From positions 6,805,001 through 6,869,000 of the forward strand of contig NC_011894.1 in assembly GCF_000022085.1 (NCBI RefSeq): a stretch of DNA of 64,000 nt. The letters run 5' to 3'. Of this stretch, positions 1 to 8,005 are shown piece by piece. The notes beneath the pieces are model-generated. The model saw only the letters and a program-made list of their open reading frames with translations, searched no databases and was not told the DNA's origin. Numbering within the stretch: position 1 is the stretch's first letter; each line of letters opens with the position of its first letter. A program made the translations under genes and the position numbers. Source of the stretch: Methylobacterium nodulans ORS 2060. Its GTDB lineage: Bacteria; Pseudomonadota; Alphaproteobacteria; Rhizobiales; Beijerinckiaceae.

Positions 1-10
1 CGGCGCCCGC

Positions 11-87
<77 letters not shown>

Positions 88-103
88 CATCCCCAGACAC
101 GCA

Positions 104-136
104 AAAGCCCCGGCCCGCACGGCACCGGGGCTCTTG
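104..136 (+). terminator. Terminator-like hairpin after tRNA-fMet
   Basis: AGCCCCGG (106-113) and CCGGGGCT (125-132) form a perfect 8-bp GC stem with an 11-nt loop, 17 nt after the tRNA CCA. It is preceded by AAAA and followed by CTTGT, so the U tract is weak but the position fits a tRNA terminator. Confidence 0.7.
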
Positions 137-442
137 TCGTGATCGGGCCTCTTCCCGGAACTCGAACCCCATCATGCGGGCACCGCGCGCTCGCGCACCT
201 CAGGGGAGAAGAGGCGGGCGTCATGGCTCCATCAGTGGAAGCCTCCGAAAAGCCCGGGGCGGTTCACCCGACGTGTTCGGCCGAGGGCTGCAATCACCGC
301 GGAGGCGAAAGCCTCATGGCCGCACACTCGCGTAGCAGAACTGCATGACATAAAAGGGCTTCCGGTGTTGCCGGAACTAGTATTTCTGCATCTGCTGAGT
401 GCTAGCGTTGCGGCATTGCCTTGCTGCGGGGAAGGGGGCTCG
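137..442. other. Intergenic region and regulator leader
   Basis: No gene is supported here. The only structure seen is a small hairpin, TTCCGG (360-365) with CCGGAA (371-376), in the probable 5' leader of the PAS/LuxR regulator. No convincing -35/-10 pair was found. Confidence 0.5.
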
Positions 443-1972
443 ATGAGCCAGGTAGTGCCGGACCAGGCTGCGTTGCGAAGGCAAGTCGACAGGCGCCAGC
501 TGCAGATGATCATCGCAGGTCTTGGCGAGGGTATCCTTCTGATCGACCCGGTCGAGGGCATCGTATGGGCCAATGAGAGCGCTCTTGCTCTTCACAACGT
601 ATCCCATCTTTCGGAGCTCGGCGGATCCGTCGCCAAGTACCGCGAGCGCTTCGAATTGAAGTACCGGAACAATCATGTGCTCGGAGAGGGGCAGTACCCG
701 GTCGACCGGGCGTTGGCGGGCGAGGAGTTCCAGGACGTGATCGTCGAGCTCGGCCGGACATGCTCCGGCAACGACGAGGATCGGCGACGTGTCCTGAAAT
801 TTCGCGGCTTCGCACTCACGGACGTGAAGGGCAATGCCGAATCCTATGTTCTGGTCGTCGAAAATGTCACCGAACATATTTCCGCAGAAGAACGCTTCGA
901 GCGTACATTTGCCGCCAACCCGGCACCGGCAATCATCTGCCGGCTGTACGATCTGCGCTATGTCAGGGCCAATCCCGGCTTCCTGCTGATGACGGGCTAC
1001 AGTCGGGACGACATCATCGGCCGTTCGACCTACGAGTTCGACGTGTTGGAGAACGCAGAAAAGAAGGAAGCGGCGATTGCCAGCCTGCGAGAGGGCCGAA
1101 CTATTCCGCAGATGGAATCGACCGTTCGTCTTCCCGATGGGAAGAGCAAAGCCGTCATCATCGCAGGCCAGCCGATCCAGATCGGCGAAGAGAAATGCAT
1201 GCTCTTCACCTTCATCGACATGGAGCCTCGCAGACAAGCGGAAGATGCGTTGCGTCAAAGTGAGGAGCGCTTTGCCAGGTCATTCCGGTTGGCACCTATT
1301 CCGATGATGCTGTCCACCCGCGAGAAACTGCGTCTCCTGGACGTCAACGATGCGTTCGGAGCCGTCCTCGGCTATGAGCCTGACGAGGTGATAGGCCGGA
1401 CGGGTTCTGAGCTTCCCATCTGGGTCGAGAGCGGCGCACGCAAGCGCATCGAGCAGGAGATCGGCAAATCGGGCAGCTTCCGAAAGCTCGAAATCCCGTT
1501 GCGCACCAAGCATGATGAAGTGCTCGACTGTCTCGTCTCGGCCGAAACGGTCACAATTCAGGGAGAAGAGTGCGTCCTGACGGTGATCCAGGACATCACC
1601 GAGCGCAAGCGGTCGGAGGAAGAGCTGATCGCGGCGATCGAGGCGGTGATGCAGGATACCTCCTGGTTCAGCCGCACGGTCATTGAGAAACTCGCCCATC
1701 TGCGTCGTCCGAACCGGCCGGACAAGCCGGAGGCCGGTCTTTCCGATTTGACGCCGCGGGAGCTCGAGGTGCTCGGCTTGATGTGTCGGGGGCTCAGCAA
1801 CGCAGAGATCGTCAAAAAGCTCGGCGTGACCCACAATACCGTGCGCAACCACATCGCCCGGATCTATGCCAAGATCGACGTACATGACAGGGCCGGCGCC
1901 GTGGTCTGGGCACGCGAACGCGGATTCACCGGGAGCCCAACGGGACCATCCGAGCGGCCGCGGCAGCGCTGA
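443..1972 (+). CDS. PAS-domain LuxR-type transcriptional regulator
   Basis: A 509-residue cytoplasmic regulator. It has three PAS-like sensor modules (about residues 21-145, 150-265 and 275-395) followed by a C-terminal LuxR/GerE helix-turn-helix (about 436-496) carrying LTPRELEVLGLMCRGLSNAE and NTVRNHIARIYAKI. There is no phosphoacceptor receiver domain and no membrane segment, so input is probably a PAS-bound cofactor or small ligand. The ATG at 443 follows GGGGAAGGGGG; a GTG at 365 is in frame but lies in a hairpin without a ribosome site. The target genes are unknown. The neighbouring histidine kinase may belong to the same sensory pathway, but nothing in the sequence proves it. The family assignment is firm and the ligand is unknown. 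Confidence 0.88.
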   Translation: MSQVVPDQAALRRQVDRRQLQMIIAGLGEGILLIDPVEGIVWANESALALHNVSHLSELGGSVAKYRERFELKYRNNHVLGEGQYPVDRALAGEEFQDVIVELGRTCSGNDEDRRRVLKFRGFALTDVKGNAESYVLVVENVTEHISAEERFERTFAANPAPAIICRLYDLRYVRANPGFLLMTGYSRDDIIGRSTYEFDVLENAEKKEAAIASLREGRTIPQMESTVRLPDGKSKAVIIAGQPIQIGEEKCMLFTFIDMEPRRQAEDALRQSEERFARSFRLAPIPMMLSTREKLRLLDVNDAFGAVLGYEPDEVIGRTGSELPIWVESGARKRIEQEIGKSGSFRKLEIPLRTKHDEVLDCLVSAETVTIQGEECVLTVIQDITERKRSEEELIAAIEAVMQDTSWFSRTVIEKLAHLRRPNRPDKPEAGLSDLTPRELEVLGLMCRGLSNAEIVKKLGVTHNTVRNHIARIYAKIDVHDRAGAVVWARERGFTGSPTGPSERPRQR

Positions 1973-2069
1973 ATGATGCGACCGTACTAGCTCGCATGAT
2001 CCGTTCGGCTCTAGGGAATGGCGTGACGGGACCGTAAGGAACGGTCCGCGAACATACGTAAGGAAAGGC

Positions 2070-3290
2070 GTGCAGGACTTGGCTCCTCGACCCTTCAGCT
2101 ATGCTCGCTCAGGGGAGGGAGCCCCCGTGCGTCAAATCGAAGTACCTGAAACAAAACGGCCTAGCTTGTCCCACCGGTATGACGTGGCCGGCATTGCGCC
2201 CGCGCCGGTGTTCGACGAGATCGTCGCGCTGGCTACCGCCATAGTCGACGCGCCCATCGCCGCCATAAGCTTTGTTGACGAGGATCATCAGTGGGTCCAG
2301 GCGGTTGCGGGCTTGCCGGACGGTTGCGCCGTCGATGCGGGCTCGATCTGCACTCATGCCGTGCGTGCGGACGACCTCGTCGTCGTTCGCGATCTCGCGG
2401 CCGATGGTCAATTCGAAGACTATGTGCGGGTGCATCGGGAGCTTTCGGTGCGCTTCTACGCGGCCGTGCCGCTTGTGGCGCCCGATGGTGGCCATGTTGG
2501 AACCCTGTGCGTGCTCGACCGGAAGCCGCGCGATCTGACGGATCGACAGCGATCGTTGCTGAAGGCCCTGGCCCGCCGCGTCATTACGGAACTGGAGCTG
2601 AGGCGATCGCTCGATGCGGAACGCCTAGCGCGTCGTGACGCAGAACAGCTTCTCGAGGAGAAGGATCGGCTGTTGGTGCAGAACGAGATCTTGCTCCGCG
2701 AGGTCGATCACCGGGTGAAGAATTCTCTGCAGCTGGTGTCCAGCATGCTGACGCTTCAGGCCCGCCAGCTGCCGACCGGCGACGCTGCGAAGGCCCTTGA
2801 TGAGGCATGCAGGCGCGTTGCCAGCGTCGCGGCCGCGCATGAACAGCTCTATCGCGCGACTGCGAGCGACAGGGTCGATATGTCGGTGTTCCTCCGAGGG
2901 ATCTGCGAGGCGCTCGCCGCGACCCGGCCGAGCAACGTCGAAGGAATCGAGATTCGGGCGGAACCGATTGAGTTCGGCTCGAAGCGGGCGATGAAGACCG
3001 GGCTTCTTGTTGCCGAGCTCGTGATCAACGGATTCAAGCACGCCTATCCCACGGGGCGCCGGGGCGGCATCAAGGTCGAGCTGGCATCCATGGGCCCGAC
3101 GGCGCGGCTGAGGGTGAGCGACGAGGGGGTCGGTTTGCCGGTCGATCTGCTCGACCGGGCCAGTAGCGGTCTGGGCATGCGCCTGATCCGCTCGATCGTC
3201 CATCAGTTCGGAGGGCGGCTGACGGCCGAGCCAGGGCCGGGCGCGCGAGTGGTTATCGATATCCCGTCGGACGAAACGGCCACAACCTGA
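2070..3290 (+). CDS. GAF sensor histidine kinase, HisKA_2 type
   Basis: A soluble 406-residue sensor kinase. A GAF domain (about residues 30-175, with the stretch SICTHAVRADDLVVV) leads through a coiled helix (180-210) into a HisKA_2 dimerisation domain with the phosphoacceptor in LREVDHRVKNSLQLV. A HATPase domain follows (about 300-400, N-box ELVINGFKHAYP, G-boxes DEGVGLP and SSGLGMRL). Such kinases in alphaproteobacteria usually phosphorylate PhyR-like or single-domain receivers; no receiver is encoded nearby. The GTG at 2070 follows AAGGAAAGG; a GTG at 2127 after GGGGAGGGA is an equally possible start. Absence of membrane segments suggests a cytosolic signal. Confidence 0.85.
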   Translation: MQDLAPRPFSYARSGEGAPVRQIEVPETKRPSLSHRYDVAGIAPAPVFDEIVALATAIVDAPIAAISFVDEDHQWVQAVAGLPDGCAVDAGSICTHAVRADDLVVVRDLAADGQFEDYVRVHRELSVRFYAAVPLVAPDGGHVGTLCVLDRKPRDLTDRQRSLLKALARRVITELELRRSLDAERLARRDAEQLLEEKDRLLVQNEILLREVDHRVKNSLQLVSSMLTLQARQLPTGDAAKALDEACRRVASVAAAHEQLYRATASDRVDMSVFLRGICEALAATRPSNVEGIEIRAEPIEFGSKRAMKTGLLVAELVINGFKHAYPTGRRGGIKVELASMGPTARLRVSDEGVGLPVDLLDRASSGLGMRLIRSIVHQFGGRLTAEPGPGARVVIDIPSDETATT

Positions 3291-3323
3291 GCAGGGTGGC
3301 GGGGCGGAACCCTGCCACCCTGC
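3291..3323 (+). terminator. Terminator-like hairpin after histidine kinase
   Basis: GCAGGGTGGC (3291-3300) and GCCACCCTGC (3314-3323) form a perfect 10-bp stem with a 13-nt loop, starting on the base after the kinase stop codon. No clear T tract follows. Confidence 0.55.
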
Positions 3324-3424
3324 TTGGATGTGTTACTCGCGGAATATACCGATTTGACAGTCCGGGCGTCCTTGCGCGAAGATTCATACTTGAGTGCCGA
3401 TCGATCGGTCCGCAGGACGACGTT

Positions 3425-3760
3425 GTGACCACACAAGTGCCGCCCCCGATTGAGGACACGCTGGAGTTGCGCGAGCGGCTCGCTGGTGCATGGCGAGCGG
3501 TGTTCGACAACGCCGTCGAGCGCGGCAGCCCGCCCCAGGCCGTCGTCGAGACCATGGCGTCGGTGGCCCATGAGCGCTTCGCCGAGCTGTTCGGTGCGTC
3601 GGCCGCCGCCAGCTACCTGCAGCTCCTCTCGGAGCAGTTGCGCGACATCGATCACGACGAGGCCGCCTTTCTCGTCCGAGGCGAGGAGCCGCGCCAGCCG
3701 GTCGCGGGGGGGGAGCCCCTCATCGATCCGGTCTGGATCGATGGCCAGGAATTGATCTGA
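3425..3760 (+). CDS. Hypothetical protein
   Basis: A 111-residue acidic, mostly helical protein that I do not recognise. Internal features are an early ELRERLAGAWRAVFDNAVERG helix, a central AASYLQLLSEQLRD helix, and an acidic tail ending in DPVWIDGQELI. There is no signal peptide, membrane segment or catalytic motif. The GTG at 3425 is preferred because the longer reading frame begins inside the upstream hairpin. The ribosome site is weak, so the start is uncertain. Codon third positions are GC-rich, as expected for a real gene in this genome. Confidence 0.55.
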   Translation: MTTQVPPPIEDTLELRERLAGAWRAVFDNAVERGSPPQAVVETMASVAHERFAELFGASAAASYLQLLSEQLRDIDHDEAAFLVRGEEPRQPVAGGEPLIDPVWIDGQELI

Positions 3761-3866
3761 CCGGTCCGCATGCGAACGCTTCAGTCATCCGCGCGTTCTG
3801 CCCAGAGGCTGTTCAGGAGGCGAAAAATCCGGTTCTCCGATCGGACAGCCGGCCATCAACAGCTGG

Positions 3867-3904
3867 GAATCCGTCAGGCGCTTCGATCAGCGCCTGACGG
3901 ATTC
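3867..3904. repeat. Perfect 16-bp hairpin with GAATCCG ends
   Basis: GAATCCGTCAGGCGCT (3867-3882) pairs perfectly with AGCGCCTGACGGATTC (3889-3904) around a 6-nt TCGATC loop. It lies about 107 nt after the preceding gene and 24 nt before the next. It shares GAATCCG/CGGATTC arms with hairpins near 12950 and, less exactly, 29370. It could be a terminator, an attenuator or a member of a dispersed palindrome family. Confidence 0.6.
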
Positions 3905-3927
3905 TCGGGCCTGCCCGGGATTCGCCC

Positions 3928-4137
3928 ATGATCGGCAAGGTCATCTCGTCCGCCCTGCGCAAGAAGACCCGCCCTGAGGACCCCCCGGCGATCGAAGCCG
4001 GTGCCGTCCGCGAACCGGACCTGCATTTCCCGCCCATGCCGCCGCTGTCGCCCCCGGACGCACAGAACGACGATCCGCAGGAGCCGCTCCTCAAAGCCAT
4101 CGAGGACGCCTTGCGGAGTGCGGGCTTCCTGCGCTGA
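3928..4137 (+). CDS. Small hypothetical protein
   Basis: A 69-residue protein with a basic, amphipathic start (MIGKVISSALRKKTR), a proline-rich middle and an acidic/helical end (LLKAIEDALRSAGFLR). Third codon positions are strongly GC-biased, supporting coding. There is no good ribosome site before the ATG and no domain that I recognise, so it could be a chance frame. The strong hairpin at 3867-3904 lies in its leader. Confidence 0.45.
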   Translation: MIGKVISSALRKKTRPEDPPAIEAGAVREPDLHFPPMPPLSPPDAQNDDPQEPLLKAIEDALRSAGFLR

Positions 4138-4183
4138 CCGATCCGGCCTCCGGCGGCTGCGGGCGCGATCCGCATCCAGATTG

Positions 4184-4265
4184 TTAACTATTCGTTAGTC
4201 TTAATGAAGAGCAACCAGGCTCGCGCCATTTCGGGCCTGAGCTCGAACTGTTAATATCATTTTAC
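4184..4265 (+). promoter_or_regulatory. AT-rich leader with two CtrA-like boxes
   Basis: Two near-matches to the CtrA site TTAA-N7-TTAA occur in an AT-rich strip: TTAA at 4184 with TTAG at 4195, and TTAA at 4251 with TTAC at 4262, both with exactly 7 bases between halves. They lie upstream of the small gene at 4292. The sites are not perfect, so binding is only a suggestion. Confidence 0.35.
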
Positions 4266-4291
4266 CGATCGAATTCATTAAAGATCAGACG

Positions 4292-4450
4292 ATGAACGAC
4301 GAAGAAAAGACGGGGGTTGCCACCATGGTGGTGCGTATCAGGGACGCAGCTGCTCGAGAGACGACGCTGTTCAGGGAAGGTTGCAGCGCGGTCTGGACGG
4401 CGTGCCTCGGGTGGGCGGCGATCCGCACGGCCCGGTTCATCCTGGGCTAG
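4292..4450 (+). CDS. Small hypothetical protein (52 aa)
   Basis: ATG at 4292, TAG at 4448-4450. The protein begins acidic (MNDEEKTG) and ends with a mildly hydrophobic segment around SAVWTACLGWAAIRTARFIL that could associate with a membrane. The ribosome site is weak. Support comes from context: an AT-rich promoter-like region before it and a hairpin (4452-4494) just after the stop. No family is recognised. Confidence 0.4.
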   Translation: MNDEEKTGVATMVVRIRDAAARETTLFREGCSAVWTACLGWAAIRTARFILG

Positions 4451-4451
4451 A

Positions 4452-4494
4452 GCATTGTCCAACGACGAGGATGCCGGTTCGTCGCAGACAATGC
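4452..4494. terminator. Two-part hairpin after small gene
   Basis: GCATTGTC (4452-4459) pairs with GACAATGC (4487-4494), and inside it CGACGA (4463-4468) pairs with TCGTCG (4479-4484). It starts two bases after the stop of the 52-aa gene. There is no T tract, so a terminator role is an inference. Confidence 0.45.
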
Positions 4495-4509
4495 GGCAAA
4501 CTCAAAAGT

Positions 4510-4551
4510 CTGGAGCAGAAGCTGTTCCACCATGAACGGATTCTGCTCTCG
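4510..4551. repeat. Short palindromic repeat, GAGCAGAA arms
   Basis: GAGCAGAA (4513-4520) and TTCTGCTC (4541-4548) are inverted arms. Read on the minus strand, the segment AGAATCCGTTCATGGTGGA matches AGAATCCGTTCACGGTGGA at 12951-12969, so the two are related copies. From 4552 to 4724 nothing further is seen. Confidence 0.5.
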
Positions 4552-4724
4552 CGATCACCTTACCGCTCCGAAGAGGAGATGCTCGCGGGCCCCGAATCCG
4601 TGAGCCTCTCAAGGCGGTTCGACTCCCGAAATCCCCAGACCGGGCCCGATCACCCGGATGCCGCCATCCCCGCGCAGGCTCCCTCGGCAGACGCGGCGTT
4701 CGCGAGCCGACGTGTCGTCTGCTT

Positions 4725-4876
4725 ATACCAACGGACCTTGAAAAGGACCGGTGGTTCCGTTCTCGCATTGTCGCCAAGCCTGTGGCTTGGTGTCGACAGT
4801 TCGAGATGGGTCAACGGCCCGATGCGTGAGCATGCGCGTCAGCACCCGCTGCGTCAGCAGCCGGGGCCGTTGGTAT
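4725..4876 (+). repeat. Three-hairpin intergenic repeat, copy A
   Basis: The element is bounded by ATACCAACGG at 4725 and CCGTTGGTAT ending at 4876. It has three stem regions in order: a terminal stem around CCTTGAAAAGG, a central stem CCAAGCC/GGCTTGG, and a distal stem opening with AACGGCCCGATGCG and closing with GGGCCGTT. It is the longest of four copies (A here, B 19255, C 31657, D 50600), with extra bases in the third stem. It runs up to the last base before the thioesterase stop codon. Confidence 0.85.
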
Positions 4877-5326
4877 TTAGACGGACCAGGCGCCGAAGCC
4901 GCCGTTATCCCCCGCCGTGGGCGGCGCGGGCTCGGGCGGCACGGGGCGCGGGCGGCGGTCCTTGTCGATGGCGACGAAGGTGAAGAGCGCCTGCGTGACC
5001 TTGATGGTCTCCTCGCTCTCGCGGGCGCGGCGCCACGCCTCGATCTGGATGCGGATCGAGGAGCGCCCGACCGCCACGATGCGGGCATAGAGGCTGACCT
5101 CGTCGCCCACCGAGACCGGGTGCAGGAAGGTCATGCCCTCCACCGCGATGGTGGCGCAGCGCCCGCGCGCGCGCCGCGCCGCGACGTTGCCGGCGGCAAG
5201 GTCCATCTGCGCCATCAGCCAGCCGCCGAAGATGTCGCCGGCCGGGTTGGTGTCGGCCGGCATGGCGATGGTGCGGATGACCGGGGCGCCCCAGTCGGGC
5301 ACGGCGGCGGGCGGTTCGCTGGACAT
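4877..5326 (-). CDS. Acyl-CoA thioesterase, YciA-like hotdog family
   Basis: A 149-residue single hotdog-fold thioesterase that hydrolyses acyl-CoA to free acid and CoA in the cytoplasm. The YciA/BACH-type signature is visible as AMPADTNPAGDIFGGWLMAQ, holding the catalytic Asp of the active-site loop, and GMTFLHPVSVGDEV in the central strand region. The C-terminal 25 residues are a proline-rich, probably disordered tail. Length fits the family. It starts at ATG 5326 and ends against repeat copy A. No operon partner is visible. Substrate chain length cannot be told from sequence. Confidence 0.88.
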   Translation of the reverse strand: MSSEPPAAVPDWGAPVIRTIAMPADTNPAGDIFGGWLMAQMDLAAGNVAARRARGRCATIAVEGMTFLHPVSVGDEVSLYARIVAVGRSSIRIQIEAWRRARESEETIKVTQALFTFVAIDKDRRPRPVPPEPAPPTAGDNGGFGAWSV

Positions 5327-5407
5327 GGGGGAGGGACCTCGCGCGGGCGGCTAAGCTGACTTGGCGGGGCGTGCCACCGCTTCGTCCGCTTAGGCTTTTG
5401 ATGTGTC

Positions 5408-5451
5408 GCAGGTTTTCACGGAAAACCGCAAGGCACTTTTCCGAAACCTGC
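5408..5451. other. Long imperfect hairpin between divergent genes
   Basis: GCAGGTTTTCACGGAAAA (5408-5425) pairs with TTTTCCGAAACCTGC ending at 5451, with a two-base bulge and a 10-nt loop. It lies between the divergent thioesterase and EcsC-like genes. It could be a leader structure for the latter; no binding protein is suggested by the sequence. Confidence 0.5.
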
Positions 5452-5587
5452 TTGGGGCGGATGCGCCACCATAGTCACCTTCACCGAATCGGGGCTACCG
5501 GTCTTGAGGGCGGACGCCCTTGCGGAGCCCGCCCCGGCATCGCCAGCTTTCCTGCGTCCGTTCCGTCCGCCATCCCGAGGTTCAGCC

Positions 5588-6520
5588 GTGACCGACATCG
5601 TCCCCGTCGAGACCGCGCCGCTCCCCGCCGCCGTCCCCGGGCCCGAGCCCCTGAGCGAGGCCGATCGCGAGATCCTGCGCCAAGCGGTGGCGGTGCTGGA
5701 GCGCCCCAGCTTCGCGGCGCGCCTCTCGGCCATCGCCGGGGCGCCCCTCGACCTCCTGGGCCGCGCCCTGCCGGCCGCCGTCACCGAGGCCGTCACGCAT
5801 GCGGCCGAGACGGCGCTGCGCGGCGCCCTGCACGTGGCACTCGCGACCCTGCCGAAAGATCCCGCGGGCACCGCGGTGATGGCGGCTGCGGATGCCGAGC
5901 GGCCCGGCCTGCGCGCCCGCGCCCTCGACTTCCTGGAACGCCATCCGCCGGGGGATTTCGGCCACAAGGCGCTCGCGGCCATGTCGGGCGCGGTGGGAGG
6001 CGCCTTCGGCATCGCGACCCTCGTGGTCGAGCTGCCGGTCTCCACCACCCTGATGCTGCGCTCCATCGCCGAGATCGCCCGGCGCGAGGGCGAGGACCTG
6101 AGCAAGCCCGAGGCGGCGCTCGCCTGCCTGCAGGTCTTCGCCCTCGGCGGTCGCGGCGGCCCCGAGCCGAGCCCGACCGACAGCGGCTATTTCGCGGTGC
6201 GCGGCGCGCTCGCCAAGACGCTGTCGGAGGTGACGCGCTATGCGGCGGGCCGCGGCCTGCTCGACGAGAGCGCGCCTGTCCTGATGCGCTTCGTCGCCCA
6301 GATCGCCTCCCGTTTCGGCTTCGTCGTCTCGCAGAAGCTGGCCGCCCAGGCGGTGCCGGTGATCGGCGCGGTCGGCGGGGCAGCCGTCAACACGGCCTTC
6401 ATGGATCACTTCCAGACCATCGCCCGCGCGCATTTCGCCATCCGGCGCCTGGAGCGGCGCTACGGCAAGGACACGGTGCGGGAGGCCTACGAGGCGGAGC
6501 GGGCGGCGCTTATGGGCTGA
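5588..6520 (+). CDS. EcsC family protein
   Basis: A 310-residue protein of the EcsC family. The conserved core is around residues 115-200 (FLERHPPGDFGHKALAAMSG, then a hydrophobic GAFGIATLVVELPVSTTLML stretch and EIARREGEDL). A second hydrophobic segment follows (VVSQKLAAQAVPVIGAVGGA). The family is named after the third gene of the Bacillus ecs ABC-transporter operon; its biochemical role is not established, and members often carry amphipathic, membrane-associated helices. The GTG at 5588 follows GAGG at 5577-5580; an upstream ATG at 5504 lacks a ribosome site. The gene stands alone here. Confidence 0.8.
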   Translation: MTDIVPVETAPLPAAVPGPEPLSEADREILRQAVAVLERPSFAARLSAIAGAPLDLLGRALPAAVTEAVTHAAETALRGALHVALATLPKDPAGTAVMAAADAERPGLRARALDFLERHPPGDFGHKALAAMSGAVGGAFGIATLVVELPVSTTLMLRSIAEIARREGEDLSKPEAALACLQVFALGGRGGPEPSPTDSGYFAVRGALAKTLSEVTRYAAGRGLLDESAPVLMRFVAQIASRFGFVVSQKLAAQAVPVIGAVGGAAVNTAFMDHFQTIARAHFAIRRLERRYGKDTVREAYEAERAALMG

Positions 6521-6547
6521 GAGGGGCAGGTTCCGACGGCAGCCGCA

Positions 6548-7267
6548 TCACCCATCGAGCTCCGGATAGCGCCGGAAAATCCCGTCCTCGTTGAACCTCT
6601 CCCGCCGGTCGCTCGCCAGATAGGCGGCGATCCGCGGGCGCCGCGCCACCGCCGCATGCAGGGCCGCGAGCTTCGGCGTGGCGGCCAGCACCCGCGCCGT
6701 CGCCCGCGGGAAGGCGTAGCGCAGCCCCTCGACCAGCTGGAACAGCGAGAGGTCGGCGTAGCTCAGCCGCGCGCCGACGAGGCAGGCGGGGCCGGCCGGG
6801 TTGGTCGCGAGGACGTGCTCGAACCAGCCGAGGAAGGCCGGCAGACGCTCCTCGCGGAAGATCTTTGCGGCGCGGGCCGCCTCCGGCTTCTGGTCCTCGT
6901 AGTAGAGGCTGCTGGCGATCGGGTGGTGGGTGTCGTGCGCCTCGCTCACCGCGTCCGCCACCGTGAGCTGGAGCTGATGCGTGCGGATCCGCTCGGCCTC
7001 GCTCTCGCCCACGAGCCCGAGCCGCGGGCCGAGATAGAGCAGGATCGCGGCGGTCTGACCGATCAGAAGGTCGCCGTCCTTGAGGACCGGGCAGGCGAAG
7101 GAGGGGCGGGGCCCGCCCTCGGCGAGGAGGCCGGACAGCGCCCCGATGCCGCCCCGGTCCGGCCGGCGGGCCACGTCGACATAATCCGCGCCCGCCTCCT
7201 CCAGGGCGAGGCGGACGAACTCGCCGCGCCCCTGGATCCCCGGCCAGTAGTAGAGGTCGTAGGCCAT
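6548..7267 (-). CDS. Glutathione S-transferase family protein
   Basis: A 239-residue cytosolic glutathione transferase. The N-terminal thioredoxin-like domain (1-85) starts with YDLYYWPGIQGRGEFVRLAL, where Tyr6 or Tyr7 is a candidate for activating glutathione thiol, as in sigma-type enzymes. The QTAAILLYLG stretch marks the gamma-glutamyl binding helix. The C-terminal all-helical domain contains the N-capping motif LSYADLSLFQLVE. The length is normal. It ends up 4 nt after the neighbouring YidB-like gene, which lies upstream on the same strand, so the two are probably co-transcribed. The electrophilic substrate is unknown. Confidence 0.88.
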   Translation of the reverse strand: MAYDLYYWPGIQGRGEFVRLALEEAGADYVDVARRPDRGGIGALSGLLAEGGPRPSFACPVLKDGDLLIGQTAAILLYLGPRLGLVGESEAERIRTHQLQLTVADAVSEAHDTHHPIASSLYYEDQKPEAARAAKIFREERLPAFLGWFEHVLATNPAGPACLVGARLSYADLSLFQLVEGLRYAFPRATARVLAATPKLAALHAAVARRPRIAAYLASDRRERFNEDGIFRRYPELDG

Positions 7268-7271
7268 TCCC

Positions 7272-7940
7272 CTACCAGCCCCGCATCTCGCCCGGGGTCG
7301 GCCGCCGTCCCTGGGGCGTGAGGCCGTCGATCACGCCCGGCAGCACCTGCGCGAGCTGCGCCAGGAGGTCGTCGCGAGACAGCCCGGTCGTGCGGCTCAG
7401 CGTCTCGACCGTGTCCGGACCGAGCGCCTGCGCGAGCTGCTGGGGCTGGATGTGCCGGTTCGGGCCCGGGCCGATCCAGGACTCGATCACATCGCCGAGG
7501 CCGCCGCGACGGAAGCGGTCGATGAGCCCGTCGAGCCCCTCCGGGCCGGCATTGTCGGGGATCTCGCGGTCGAGGCCCGAATACTGGTCGGCCCGCTGGT
7601 CGAAGGGATTCGGCGCGCTGCCGCGGGGGCCGGGCTGCGGCGCGCCGCCCGGTCCGTCGAGCATGCCGGAGAATTCGGAGAAGGGGTTGTCCGGATCGGC
7701 GCCGCGCGGTCCGGCGCCGGGCTCGGGCTCGAATCCCTCGTCGCCGCGCGGATGCGGGGCGGGCCGGCTGCCGCTCCCGAAGATGTCGCCGAACCCGCCC
7801 TGGAGGGCCTTGGCGGCAAGCAGCATCAGCAGCGCCTTGACGAGGGGCGACATCGCCGCGGAACCGCCGCCCTGGCGGCCCTGTCCCCCGCCCAGCACGT
7901 TGCCGAGCACCGAGCCGATCACCTGATCGAGCAGACCCAT
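7272..7940 (-). CDS. YidB-like DUF937 family protein
   Basis: A 222-residue protein. The N-terminal MGLLDQVIGSVLGNVLGGG and the C-terminal IQPQQLAQALGPDTVETLSR plus SRDDLLAQLAQVLPGVIDGL match the YidB/DUF937 type, a cytosolic or periphery-associated family of unknown function. The middle (about 60-140) is Gly/Pro-rich and likely disordered, longer than in E. coli YidB. ATG 7940 follows a strong GGGAGGGGAA site; an upstream in-frame start at 7970 is less likely. The glutathione transferase gene follows after 4 nt. Confidence 0.75.
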   Translation of the reverse strand: MGLLDQVIGSVLGNVLGGGQGRQGGGSAAMSPLVKALLMLLAAKALQGGFGDIFGSGSRPAPHPRGDEGFEPEPGAGPRGADPDNPFSEFSGMLDGPGGAPQPGPRGSAPNPFDQRADQYSGLDREIPDNAGPEGLDGLIDRFRRGGLGDVIESWIGPGPNRHIQPQQLAQALGPDTVETLSRTTGLSRDDLLAQLAQVLPGVIDGLTPQGRRPTPGEMRGW

Positions 7941-8005
7941 GACTTCCCCTCCCGCCGTGCGGCCGATCACGTCGCGTTAACCCAGCGGCGCGGTCGGGGT
8001 TGCCT

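Noticed and set aside
3354..3390. TTGACA box upstream of the gene at 3425
   Set aside because: No -10 hexamer lies at 16-18 bp; nearest candidate CATACT is too far.
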